Shown here piece by piece: positions 1 to 8,813 of a DNA stretch of 64,000 nt. The notes under the pieces were generated by a model. The model was not told the origin of the DNA, made no database searches, and saw only the letters and a program-made list of their open reading frames with translations. How positions within the stretch are numbered: position 1 is the stretch's first letter; each line of letters begins with the position of its first letter. This DNA comes from Nitrospirillum viridazoti CBAmc. Lineage in GTDB: Bacteria > Pseudomonadota > Alphaproteobacteria > Azospirillales > Azospirillaceae. The position numbers and the translations under genes are program-made. Location of the stretch: NCBI RefSeq assembly GCF_000730165.1, contig NZ_CP022110.1, positions 2,239,501 through 2,303,500 of the forward strand. Direction: 5' to 3'.

Positions 1-2
1 TG

Positions 3-1520
3 CCCGTGCGCCTGCGCGGCGGCGACCGCTCCCTGGGCGGCGCCCTGTCCTGGACCACGCCCGCCCACCTGGCGCCCTTCGACGACAAGAGCCCCTTCGC
101 CGGCCTGGCGGTGCCGCCCGACGTGACCGTCAGCCGCCAGGTGCTGGCGGAACCCGGGCCCGACATGGGCGACAAGGTCTGGGCGCGGCTGGAGGACGGC
201 ACGCCCCTGGTGACGGGCGAGCGGCGGGGCAAGGGCTGGCTGGCGCTGGTGCACACCAGCGCCGACCCCGCCTGGTCCAACCTGGCGCTGTCGGGGCTCT
301 ACGTCGACATGCTGCGCCGCCTGGTGGCCCTCAGCGACGGCTTGCCCGGCGGCATCGGCGGCAATGCCGGCGGCGCCCTGCCGCCCCTATCGCTGCTGGA
401 CGGCCAGGGCCGGCTGGTCGCCCCCTCCGCCGTGGCCCAGCCGCTGGAGCCGGAGGGCAAGGATGAGGCCGCCGGCACCCCGGTGGGGCCGCTGCACCCG
501 CCTGGCTATTACGGCGTGGGCGACCGGCGCCGCGCCCTGAACCTGGCTGGCTCCGTGGCGCCGCTGGTGCCCATGGAGCCGCTGGCCGGCGTCGCCTACC
601 AGGGCTTCGGCGGCACGCGGGAAACGGACCTGCGCCCCTGGTTCCTGGGCCTCGCGGCGGCGCTGTGGGTGGCCGACCTGCTCCTGTCGCTGCTGGTACG
701 GGGCCTGCTGCCCACCTCGCTGCGGCCCAAAGCGCGCTGGCGCCGGGGCGCCGCCGCGGCGGCACTGGCGCTGGCAACGGTGCTGGCCGCCCCGCGCGGG
801 CATGCCGCCACGCCGGACGATGAGATCGTGAAGGCCACCACCGCCAACTGGCTGGCCTATGTCGAGACGGGCGACCGCGCCGCCGACGCCACCACCAAGG
901 CCGGCCTGCTGGGACTGGGCGAGCAGCTGAACCGCCGCACGGCGGTGGAGGTGGCGGGCGCCATGAGCGTGAACGTGGAAAAGGACGACCTGGCCCTGTT
1001 CCCCCTGCTGTACTGGGTGGTGACGCCGGGCCAAGCCGCCCCGTCCGACGCGGCGGTGGCCAAGCTGAACCAGTACCTCCACGCCGGCGGCATGATCCTG
1101 TTCGACACCCGCGACCAAGGCGCCCCGGACGCCGGCATCCAGGCGCGCCTGCGCGACCTGACCCACGGCCTGGACATCCCGCCCCTGGCCCCGGTGGGGC
1201 CGGAGCACGTGCTGGGCCGCACCTTCTTCCTGATGCAGGACTTCCCCGGCCGCCAGGCGGGGGGCCAGGTATGGGCGGAAGCCTCCGAGGGCCGTGTGAA
1301 CGATGGCGTCTCACCCGTGCTGGTGGGCGGTAACGACTGGGCCGGCGCCTGGGCCATCGACGGCCAGGGCCGGCCGCTGAACGCCGTGGTGCCGGGTGGG
1401 GAGCGCCAGCGCGAGATGGCCTACCGCTTCGGCATCAACCTGGTGATGTACGCCCTGACCGGCAATTACAAGGCCGACCAGGTGCACGTGCCGGCCATTC
1501 TGGAGCGGCTGGGCCAATGA
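3..1520 (+). CDS. DUF4159-type membrane protein, C-terminal part (5' end outside window)
   Basis: The reading frame is open from the window edge, so the true start lies upstream. The first in-frame GTG, at position 6, is probably internal. About 210 periplasm-like residues come first, then a membrane segment near visible residues 212-235 and a second hydrophobic stretch near 248-262. A DUF4159-like domain follows (about 275-500), with a GGMILFDTRD core typical of a glutamine-amidotransferase-like fold. Such proteins usually sit in MoxR ATPase–DUF58–DUF4159–VWA loci of alphaproteobacteria, thought to act on the envelope. The stop overlaps the next start (ATGA), so the two are translationally coupled. 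The molecular function is unknown. Confidence 0.8.
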   Translation, partial: PVRLRGGDRSLGGALSWTTPAHLAPFDDKSPFAGLAVPPDVTVSRQVLAEPGPDMGDKVWARLEDGTPLVTGERRGKGWLALVHTSADPAWSNLALSGLYVDMLRRLVALSDGLPGGIGGNAGGALPPLSLLDGQGRLVAPSAVAQPLEPEGKDEAAGTPVGPLHPPGYYGVGDRRRALNLAGSVAPLVPMEPLAGVAYQGFGGTRETDLRPWFLGLAAALWVADLLLSLLVRGLLPTSLRPKARWRRGAAAAALALATVLAAPRGHAATPDDEIVKATTANWLAYVETGDRAADATTKAGLLGLGEQLNRRTAVEVAGAMSVNVEKDDLALFPLLYWVVTPGQAAPSDAAVAKLNQYLHAGGMILFDTRDQGAPDAGIQARLRDLTHGLDIPPLAPVGPEHVLGRTFFLMQDFPGRQAGGQVWAEASEGRVNDGVSPVLVGGNDWAGAWAIDGQGRPLNAVVPGGERQREMAYRFGINLVMYALTGNYKADQVHVPAILERLGQ

Positions 1521-3637
1521 TGAACCTGTTCGCCGGCCTCAGCATCAGTTTCGAACCCTTGCTGCCCGCCTGGCTGTTGATCCTGCTGGGCGCGCTGTCG
1601 CTGCTGGGCCTGGCGCTCATGGCCTGGCGCCGAGCGCGCGGGCTGACCTGGCGCGTGGGGACCCTGGCGGCGCTGACCCTATTGTTGCTGGACCCCGCGC
1701 TGGTGCGGGAGGACCGCCACCCGCTGAAGGACGTGGCCGTGGTGGTGGTCGACACCTCCGCCAGCCAGAACGTGGGCCACCGCAAGGAGCGCACGGACGC
1801 GGCCCTGGCCGCCCTGAAGGCCAAGCTGTCCCAGATGCCCGACCTGGATCTGCGGGTGGTGGAAACAGGCACCTCCACCGCCGGCGGCAAGGGGGAGGAG
1901 ACACGGGCCATCGACGCCCTGACCCAGGCTGTGGCCGACGTGCCCCGCCGCCGTCTGGCCGGCGCCATCCTGCTGACCGACGGCCAGGTGCACGACGTGC
2001 CGGAAAAGCCGGAAAGCCTGGCCGACCTGGGCCCTGTGCACACCCTGCTGACGGGTGAGCATGGCGAGGGCGACCGCCGCCTGGTGCTGGTGCGCGGCCC
2101 CAGCTATGGCATCGTCGGCAAGACGGTCACGGCCACCGTGCGGGTGGAAGACCTGCCGGCGGGAAAGGGTGCGGACAGCGCCCTGCTGACCATCCGCCAG
2201 GACGGCCAGCCCGAGCGTCAGGTGCCGGTGCCGGTGGGGGAGGACGTTCCCCTGACCATCACCGTGGGCCATGGCGGGCCCAACCTGCTGGAACTGTCGG
2301 TCAACGCCGGCCCGGCCGAGCTGTCCATGGCCAACAACCGCACCGCCTTCATCGTTAATGGCGTGCGCGACCGCCTGCGCGTGCTGCTGGTATCGGGCGA
2401 GCCGCACGCGGGCGAACGCACCTGGCGCGACCTGCTGAAGGCCGACCCGGCGGTGGACCTGGTGCATTTCACCATCCTGCGCTCGCAGGAGAAGTCCGAC
2501 AGCACGCCCATCCGCGAGCTGTCGCTGATCCAGTTCCCCATCCGCGAGCTGTTCGAGGTGAAGCTGAACGACTTCGACCTCGTCATCTTCGACCGCTATC
2601 GCCAGCGCAACGTCCTGCCCATGGGCTATCTCGCCAACATCGCGGAATATGTGCGCAACGGCGGCGCCTTCCTGGAGGCCAGCGGCCCCGCCTACGCCAC
2701 GCCGCTGTCGCTGTACCGCACGCCTCTGGGTGATATCCTGCCGGGCGAGCCCACGGGGACGGTGACCGAGCAACCCTATACCCCCACCCTGACCGAGGCC
2801 GGCCGCCGCCATCCCGTCACGGCCGGCCTGGACGGTTATGGCGAAACGGCGCCGGCTCAGGGAAACCAGCAGAAAGCCCCCTGGGGGCGCTGGTTCCGCC
2901 AGATCGACATCGTGCCGCGCCAGGGCACGGTGGTGATGAACGGCGCCAACAACCAGCCGCTGGTGGTGCTGGACCGCGTGGGCAAGGGGCGCGTGGCCCA
3001 GATCGCATCCGACCATATGTGGCTGTGGTCGCGCGGCTTCGAGGGCGGCGGCCCGGCGGCGGAACTGCTACGCCGCCTGGCCCACTGGCTGATGAAGGAG
3101 CCGGCGCTGGAGGAGGATGACCTCAAGGCACATGTCGATGGCGACCGCTTGGTGGTGGAACGCCGCTCCTTGAAGCCGGACGCCGACCCAGTGGAGGTAC
3201 GGTCCCCCAGCGACGCCGTCACCAGCCTGCCTCTGGCCGACAGTCCCGACGGCGTCGCGCGCGGCAGCCTGGAGGCGACCGAGCCCGGCCTGTGGCGGGT
3301 GAAGGATGGCGACCGAACCGCCCTGGCGGTGGTGGGCGCCCTGAACCCGCCGGAACTGGCCGACATGCGCACCACCCCCGACCGCCTGGCCCCGCTGGCC
3401 AAGGCCACCGGCGGCGGCGTGTTCTGGCTGGTGGATGGATCCGGTGCTGGCGGCCTGCCCGACCTTCGCCGGGTCAGTCCCGGCCAGAATGCCGCCGGCG
3501 GCAGCTGGCTGGGCCTGCGCGCCAATGGTGACTACACCGTCACCGGCGTCGCCCGCGTCCCCCTGGTGCCCGCCTGGCTGGCCCTGCTGGTGGTGGCCGC
3601 CCTGCTGGTCCTGGGCTGGCGCCGCGAGGGCCGCTGA
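1517..3637 (+). CDS. Membrane protein with VWA-like and glutamine-amidotransferase-like regions
   Basis: This 706-aa protein begins inside the preceding stop codon. Two N-terminal membrane segments (about 15-36 and 45-62) are followed by VVVVDTSAS (residues 75-83), which fits the DxSxS metal-binding loop of von Willebrand A domains. A Rossmann-like amidotransferase-type domain without an obvious catalytic triad follows, and a last membrane helix lies near residues 685-702. This matches the final member of MoxR–DUF58–DUF4159–VWA operons. A role in envelope assembly or stress is inferred from the family. The catalytic status is unknown. Confidence 0.8.
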   Translation: MMNLFAGLSISFEPLLPAWLLILLGALSLLGLALMAWRRARGLTWRVGTLAALTLLLLDPALVREDRHPLKDVAVVVVDTSASQNVGHRKERTDAALAALKAKLSQMPDLDLRVVETGTSTAGGKGEETRAIDALTQAVADVPRRRLAGAILLTDGQVHDVPEKPESLADLGPVHTLLTGEHGEGDRRLVLVRGPSYGIVGKTVTATVRVEDLPAGKGADSALLTIRQDGQPERQVPVPVGEDVPLTITVGHGGPNLLELSVNAGPAELSMANNRTAFIVNGVRDRLRVLLVSGEPHAGERTWRDLLKADPAVDLVHFTILRSQEKSDSTPIRELSLIQFPIRELFEVKLNDFDLVIFDRYRQRNVLPMGYLANIAEYVRNGGAFLEASGPAYATPLSLYRTPLGDILPGEPTGTVTEQPYTPTLTEAGRRHPVTAGLDGYGETAPAQGNQQKAPWGRWFRQIDIVPRQGTVVMNGANNQPLVVLDRVGKGRVAQIASDHMWLWSRGFEGGGPAAELLRRLAHWLMKEPALEEDDLKAHVDGDRLVVERRSLKPDADPVEVRSPSDAVTSLPLADSPDGVARGSLEATEPGLWRVKDGDRTALAVVGALNPPELADMRTTPDRLAPLAKATGGGVFWLVDGSGAGGLPDLRRVSPGQNAAGGSWLGLRANGDYTVTGVARVPLVPAWLALLVVAALLVLGWRREGR

Positions 3638-3680
3638 AGGGTTTATCAGCGCCTTAACTGACATTTATCAACGTAAATGC

Positions 3681-3722
3681 CCTCAAGCACCCCGCCTCAA
3701 GCGCCCCGCCTCAAGCGCCCCT
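3681..3722. repeat. Three tandem 14-bp repeats at a convergent gene end
   Basis: The unit CCTCAAGCGCCCCG occurs three times back to back (3681-3694, 3695-3708, 3709-3722) with one or two substitutions. On the minus strand each copy carries a TGA in the same register. The stop codon of the minus-strand gene (3711-3713) lies in the outermost copy. Confidence 0.85.
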
Positions 3723-4742
3723 CTGCCAGACCTTGGTCACCAGGAAGTGCTGGGCCAGGAAGTGGTAGGTTTTCTTCAGGCGCGCCTCCAACTCGGGGCC
3801 ACGCTCCAGCGGTTCGCCGTCCCAGGCGTAGATGAGGTCGTCCCACAGCATGAGGCGGGTGTGCAGCTCATCGCGCATGCGACGGATGAAGGCCACCTGG
3901 CTGTCGAAGGACTTCAGCACCGCCATGATCTCGCCGGTCTGGGCATCCAGCTGGCCGAAGATGTCCTCGAAATCCATAATGGGCTGCTTGACCAGGGCCA
4001 TCATGCGCGTCATGTCGGCCTGCAGCTGGCGGTCGGTCTTGTAGATGCGGCCGGCCTGGGCCACGCCGGCGATGATCTGCTGCACCTGGCCGTAGCGGTC
4101 GCGCAGCGCCTCGATGTAGGACAGCTCGCGGGCGATCGACTCGACCTTGTCCACGATCTCCTGCTTGCGCTCATCGGGCAGGCCGAAGCGGCGGGCCAGT
4201 TCGCTGAAGGCCTGCTGGGCGCGCTGCTTGGTCTGCGGATCCTCCACCACCTGTTCCAGCTGACCGCGGTCGGTGACCAAGGTTTCCTTGCCCGTGATCC
4301 AGGACACCAGCTGCACCGTGATTCGGCCGCGCGCGATCTGCAGGTGGCTGTCCTCCACCCGCCAGGACGCGCTGCCGTCCAGCAGTTCGCGCGGGATGCT
4401 GTCGCCAGGCCGGATGGTCTTCACATATTTCAGGCCACGCTCGACCACGCCCAGCAGGGTGGCGTCGGCGCTGTTGTCGTCGATGCCAAAGGCCTCGCGC
4501 AGGGTGCGGAAGGGTATCTTGCCCCACACGTCGCCCAGCTGGACGTTGTAGACGGCCTCATTGGTGTCGCGGGTGAAGGAGAAGAAGGCGCCGGGGACAG
4601 CGAAGACCTTGTTCTCGAACATGAAATGCGTGCTGCAGCTGGCCTCGGCCTCATCCGAGGCGGCACGCGACGCGCCAGCGGCACCCTCACCAGCGCCTTC
4701 CTCGGCTGCGGCTGCCTGCACCGGATAGTCACGTCCCAACAT
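3711..4742 (-). CDS. Conserved hypothetical protein, 343 aa
   Basis: I do not recognise this protein. The ATG at 4742 has a good GGAG ribosome site a few bases upstream. The N-terminus is an Ala/Glu-rich linker (residues 5-35). A globular region follows, containing FENKVFAVPGAFFSFTRD and GKIPFRTLREAFGID. From about residue 165 it is strongly helical and charged and may form coiled coils. There is no signal peptide or membrane helix, so it is probably cytoplasmic. Composition and codon use match the surroundings. It stands alone, convergent with the preceding operon. Confidence 0.75.
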   Translation of the reverse strand: MLGRDYPVQAAAAEEGAGEGAAGASRAASDEAEASCSTHFMFENKVFAVPGAFFSFTRDTNEAVYNVQLGDVWGKIPFRTLREAFGIDDNSADATLLGVVERGLKYVKTIRPGDSIPRELLDGSASWRVEDSHLQIARGRITVQLVSWITGKETLVTDRGQLEQVVEDPQTKQRAQQAFSELARRFGLPDERKQEIVDKVESIARELSYIEALRDRYGQVQQIIAGVAQAGRIYKTDRQLQADMTRMMALVKQPIMDFEDIFGQLDAQTGEIMAVLKSFDSQVAFIRRMRDELHTRLMLWDDLIYAWDGEPLERGPELEARLKKTYHFLAQHFLVTKVWQRGA

Positions 4743-4956
4743 CGTCTCCGGTCAGTTCCGCCCACACGCCGTCCTGGTATCAGCCCGCGGGAACGCCCTT
4801 GCGCTCCGCGGCCGCAACCGGATGGCCCGTGGCAGAAGGTGACACAGATTTACCGGCCCGGCGATAACCTCATTTTAATGAGGCAATCTTACCAGGTAGT
4901 TAAGTCGGGCCAGGGAGTTAAGTCGGCGGCGGCATTGGCCGCTCGGGCTTACCCCG

Positions 4957-6237
4957 TCAGTCGTCGTTCATGACCTGCGCCGTCTTCAGCGCGTCCCGCA
5001 CCAGGACGCTCTTGCGCAGGATGTTGTCGATGACGCGGCCCTGCACCAGGCTGATGCCCATCTTTTCCGCCCAGATGAGGCCGGAGACGGTGCCGCAGCG
5101 GGCCAGGATGTAGCGGCAGTTTTCCTGCTGCCGCACCTTTTCCTGCAGGGCCTCGACCTCCTCCTCCGTCATGCTTTCCATGTCGGGGGACCAGATGATC
5201 TTGGCATAGTCGCAGGCCATGTATTCCAGGTCCATGTGCGTGACCCAGAAGTCGTTCAGCCCGTCGATGCAGATCTTGTAGCCACGGGTGGCGGCGAAAT
5301 CGACGACCTCCTTGTACATCGAGACGTTCTCGATCAGGTCGGTCTTGTTGATTTCCAGGACGACGTTGCCGCGCAGGTCGGTCGTCAGCCGTTCATCGAA
5401 CTTCACGAAGCTGGCCGACAGGATGGTGGCCAGGTTCAGGTTCAGGCCCAGCCGCTTGCCGCGCAGGAAGTCCACGCCGTAGTTCAGCGCGCGCAGGACC
5501 GACAGGTCCAACTGCGAGGTGAAGTAGCTGAACAGCCAGCGGTTGGCGGTGATGTCGAACTCGGGCGACAGCCGCTCCTCCAGCGCCTTGATGGCGATGT
5601 AGAGCTCGAAATACTCGTACTCGTTCTCGGTGGGATTCTGGATGTTCACCACCGGCTGGTTCAGCATGAAGGGCGACAGGTCGAACATCTGCACGGCGCG
5701 TTCGATCTTGCCCAATTCCTCCAGCGTGATGGGGGGCTTGGTCTGCTCGACCGGCGCGTCGCCGCTCTCGCCCTTCTGCAAGCCTTCAATGAAGCGGATG
5801 ACGCTCACAAAGTTGAGTGACAGCTCCATGATCGAATAGAGGCTGTCTTCCCGGTAGGGATTCTGCTTCGTCATCGTCGTGCGCGACAGCAGCAGCTTTT
5901 CGATCTTCGAGCAGACGTCGCTGATCAGCGAGAACTTGATGCCCTTGTACAGAACGATGACGTCATCGTTGGACAGGTTGAAGACCTGCAGGTACGACGA
6001 ATTGTCCGCCGTTTCCTGCATGGCGCGCTTGATGGAGATGAGGTCGAGGTTGCTCTTGTCCTTCAGCAGGGACAGATGCAGGTGGATGAGACGCAGGCCC
6101 TGCAGTTCCCGCTTGGCGGACTGCAGCAGGGTCAACAGCTTCTGATCGTCGTATTCCGGCTTTTCAGGCAACGCCACCGGACGCTCGCCCGGCTTTACCC
6201 GGACCCAATCCCGTTTCGGCGCATTCGGACGATTCAT
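4957..6237 (-). CDS. Degenerate EAL-domain protein (predicted inactive)
   Basis: The ATG at 6237 has GGAG upstream, which makes a 426-aa protein; an earlier in-frame ATG at 6279 is less likely. The C-terminal half follows the layout of c-di-GMP phosphodiesterase EAL domains: NLNLATILSASF for the strand after the active-site entry, VLEINKTDLIEN for the ExTE-like strand, and DGLNDFW where DDFG should be. The EAL signature glutamate and the DDFG aspartates are missing, so hydrolysis of c-di-GMP is unlikely. The N-terminal 200 residues are unassigned. It may be a binding or scaffold protein. Confidence 0.7.
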   Translation of the reverse strand: MNRPNAPKRDWVRVKPGERPVALPEKPEYDDQKLLTLLQSAKRELQGLRLIHLHLSLLKDKSNLDLISIKRAMQETADNSSYLQVFNLSNDDVIVLYKGIKFSLISDVCSKIEKLLLSRTTMTKQNPYREDSLYSIMELSLNFVSVIRFIEGLQKGESGDAPVEQTKPPITLEELGKIERAVQMFDLSPFMLNQPVVNIQNPTENEYEYFELYIAIKALEERLSPEFDITANRWLFSYFTSQLDLSVLRALNYGVDFLRGKRLGLNLNLATILSASFVKFDERLTTDLRGNVVLEINKTDLIENVSMYKEVVDFAATRGYKICIDGLNDFWVTHMDLEYMACDYAKIIWSPDMESMTEEEVEALQEKVRQQENCRYILARCGTVSGLIWAEKMGISLVQGRVIDNILRKSVLVRDALKTAQVMNDD

Positions 6238-6704
6238 CTCATCTCCGCAACCGGATGCTTCCAAGGCCCCGGGCAACAACTAGGACGCGCAACTTTTCCA
6301 CAGTGGACCGGGCCCACGCCCTTGAGCCCCAAGCAACCCGAAACCCCGTCATCCGCTGGCGCCGATGGGCTGGGGCCGTATCGCCGCCGCGTCCCCGGGC
6401 CATCCGCGCACAACCTTCCCTGACAGGATATCATGGCCGATACTTTGGCCAATTCAATATCCCGCTATCCCTCAGGATGGCGCCCCCGACAGGCAAACCT
6501 ATCCTTGCGGCAATAATACTTTGGAAGAGGCGGTGACGATACCTAAAATTTGACGAATCCTGACATCAGGCCTCAGCGACACCGCGCCGCCCTCGAATCG
6601 CGCAATATAGGCGACCCCCACGCCAATGGCATCGGCAACCGCGACAGTAATACACGTCGAAGTGGCACGCCTGGCTTTGGAATCGAGAGAATAGCCGGGA
6701 GTGA
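6238..6704. other. Gene-free stretch between the EAL-like gene and tRNA-Gln
   Basis: No convincing reading frame is present; frames here overlap the tRNA or lack ribosome sites. The part from about 6430 to 6560 is more AT-rich than its surroundings. It presumably holds the promoter of the minus-strand EAL-like gene and the 3' trailer of the tRNA. I see no clear terminator. Confidence 0.6.
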
Positions 6705-6779
6705 TGGCTGGGGCGGGAGGGATCGAACCTCCGCATGGCGGAATCAAAATCCGCTGCCTTACCGCTTGGCGACGCCCCA
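6705..6779 (-). tRNA. tRNA-Gln (anticodon TTG), CCA encoded
   Basis: The minus strand folds into a full cloverleaf of 75 nt. The 7-bp acceptor stem is TGGGGCG (6779-6773) paired with CGCCCCA (6715-6709), with discriminator G and an encoded CCA at 6707-6705. The anticodon loop TTTTGAT sits between CGGA and TCCG, giving anticodon TTG. The T-loop reads TTCGATC. No tRNA partner gene is adjacent. Confidence 0.97.
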
Positions 6780-6929
6780 TCACCGGGCCTCCCGTCAGGG
6801 AGGGCGGCACCATAATCAGAAAGCCCGGCGGACGCAACGCCCCAAATCGCCCGGGCCATTTCCGGCGAAACGCTGGCGCCTTCCTCCAGGCATGGCACTA
6901 TGGGGCACTCTCCCCCGCACGGCCGCCCC

Positions 6930-7868
6930 ATGCTCCGCCTGCCGCATAGTCCCGCCCTGGCCATCCTGCTACTGGCCGGGACCGCCCTGGCCGCCCCCGG
7001 CATGCCGGAGCCGCCGCCCGTTGGAGCCGACGCCGGCCTGCTGGCGCTGGACGCCCAGGCGCGCGCCGGCGATGCCCAGGCGCAGCTGGATCTGGCCGAC
7101 GTCTACGGCGACATCCCCTTAGACCGCCCCACCGACGTGGCCCGGGCCAGCGCCTGGTACCGGCTGGCCGCCGCCGCCCCGGATGCCGACATCCGACGCC
7201 GGGCCTGCGCCGCCCTGGGCATGCTAGAGGCCGGCGGCATGGGCTGGCCGGAAAACGTCACGGCCGCCCTGCCCTGGTACCGCTGCGCGGCCGAGCTGGG
7301 CGACACTCAATCGCAGTTCAATCTGGGCCTGCTGTATGATGAGGGCGTGGACGTGCCGGCGGACGCGGCCCAGGCGAAGGCCTGGTACCGCCGCGCCGCC
7401 GAGGGGGGCCTCGTGCTGGCGCTGGAGCGGCTGGGGGCGCTGGCCGAACGCGCTCAGGACCGGGCTGCCGCCGCCCGCCTGTACGGTGAGGCGGCGGCCA
7501 AGGGCGATGTCGCGGCGGCACAAGCCTTGGCCCGTCTCAAGCGCGGCGGGCCGTCACCACAGGTGGTGGGCATCGGCCTGGCGGCGCAGTCGCAGGACCC
7601 GGCCACGGTTAAGCCGCCGCCCAAGCCCGTCCCCGGCCAGCCGCACACGCCACCGGCCGCCGTCGGCGCGGACGGTCTACGCCTGATCCAGCAGCGCCTG
7701 CGCGACCTGGGATACCTGCACGGGCCGGTGGATGGCCGCCTAGGCGCCCGCACGGCCAACGCCATCCTGGCCTATGAAGCGGCGCACCCGGCGGTTTGGG
7801 ACGAGACGGCCCCACCACCGGATGGCTGGCCCAGCCGCGACCTGCTGGCGCGGCTGGCCCGGCGCTGA
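6930..7868 (+). CDS. Sel1-repeat protein with C-terminal peptidoglycan-binding domain
   Basis: I chose the ATG at 6930 because it starts directly on a signal peptide (MLRLPHSPALAILLLAGTALA); an in-frame ATG at 6900 would only add ten residues before it. Sel1-like helical repeats follow, with ASAWYRLAAAAP, ALPWYRCAAELGD and AKAWYRRAAEGG. After a Pro-rich linker there is a PG_binding_1-type module near the C-terminus (LIQQRLRDLGYLHGPVDGRLG). It is probably a periplasmic protein tethered to peptidoglycan, possibly a scaffold. Its partner is unknown. Confidence 0.85.
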   Translation: MLRLPHSPALAILLLAGTALAAPGMPEPPPVGADAGLLALDAQARAGDAQAQLDLADVYGDIPLDRPTDVARASAWYRLAAAAPDADIRRRACAALGMLEAGGMGWPENVTAALPWYRCAAELGDTQSQFNLGLLYDEGVDVPADAAQAKAWYRRAAEGGLVLALERLGALAERAQDRAAAARLYGEAAAKGDVAAAQALARLKRGGPSPQVVGIGLAAQSQDPATVKPPPKPVPGQPHTPPAAVGADGLRLIQQRLRDLGYLHGPVDGRLGARTANAILAYEAAHPAVWDETAPPPDGWPSRDLLARLARR

Positions 7869-7871
7869 GCC

Positions 7872-8777
7872 TCAGGCGTCCGCGACCACCTCGGCCGCCG
7901 GCACCTCGGGCAGCAGGGCGGTGGCCTTGACCCACCAGGTCGGGCGCACGCGGTTGATCAGGGCGGCGGCCGAGGCCGCGGCCGCAACATCGGCATAGAG
8001 GCCGATACAGGTGGCGCCGCTGCCCGACATGCGGGCCAGCAGGCAGCCCGGCGTGGCGTCCAGGGCGGCCAGCACCTCGGTGATGGCGGGCGACAGGCTT
8101 TCAGCGGCGGCGCCCAAATCATTGCCGCGCGCCCGCAGCAGCTGGGCGAAGTCGGCCACGTCCACGGGATCGCGTTCCAGCCTGCCGGCGGTGGACCAGG
8201 CCCCGGTGCGGGCGGCGAAGACATCCTTGGTCGGCATGTGCACGCCGGGGTTCACCAGCAGCAGGGCGGCCGGCGGAAGGGTGGGGCCCGCCACCACCTG
8301 CTCCCCCGCGCCGCCGAAATAGGCGGTACGGCCGAACAGGCATACGGGCACATCGGCGCCCAGCGTGGGGGCCAGCTCCACCAGGCGGGCATCGTCCTGC
8401 GCGACGCCCCACAGCTCGGCCAGCGCCTTCAGCGTGGCGGCGGCATCGGCCGAACCGCCGCCGATGCCGGACGCCACCGGCAGGTTCTTGGTCAGGCGGA
8501 TGGCGACATGCGGGTCGCGGCCCAGGGCGTCGGCCAGGGCGTGGGCGGCGCGAGACACCAGGTTGCGGCCCGTGCCCTCGGCCACCAGGGTGCTGCCGAA
8601 GGGGCCATCGATGGCCAGGCTGAAACCCGGCGCCTCGGTCACGGTGATCAGGTCGTGGGCGGTGGCGAACACCACCAGGCTATCCAGCTCATGATAGCCG
8701 TCGGGCCGCTTGCCCAGCACGTGCAGGTACAGGTTCAGCTTGGCGGCGGCGGCGGCGGCGGCGCTTACCGTGGTCAC
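7872..8777 (-). CDS. ispE: 4-diphosphocytidyl-2-C-methyl-D-erythritol kinase
   Basis: This GHMP-family kinase phosphorylates CDP-methylerythritol in the MEP isoprenoid pathway. The N-terminal substrate motif is KLNLYLHVLGKRPDGYHEL, and the glycine-rich ATP loop is PVASGIGGGSADAAATL. The length (301 aa) is normal. The start is GTG with AAGGA about 10 nt upstream. It lies 36 nt behind the TPR-protein gene on the same strand, an arrangement often seen in alphaproteobacteria, and the two are probably cotranscribed. ispH, from the same pathway, lies near 56 kb. Confidence 0.97.
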   Translation of the reverse strand: MTTVSAAAAAAAKLNLYLHVLGKRPDGYHELDSLVVFATAHDLITVTEAPGFSLAIDGPFGSTLVAEGTGRNLVSRAAHALADALGRDPHVAIRLTKNLPVASGIGGGSADAAATLKALAELWGVAQDDARLVELAPTLGADVPVCLFGRTAYFGGAGEQVVAGPTLPPAALLLVNPGVHMPTKDVFAARTGAWSTAGRLERDPVDVADFAQLLRARGNDLGAAAESLSPAITEVLAALDATPGCLLARMSGSGATCIGLYADVAAAASAAALINRVRPTWWVKATALLPEVPAAEVVADA

Positions 8778-8813
8778 GGGGATCGGTCCTTCAACAAATC
8801 TTGGATATCGGAA

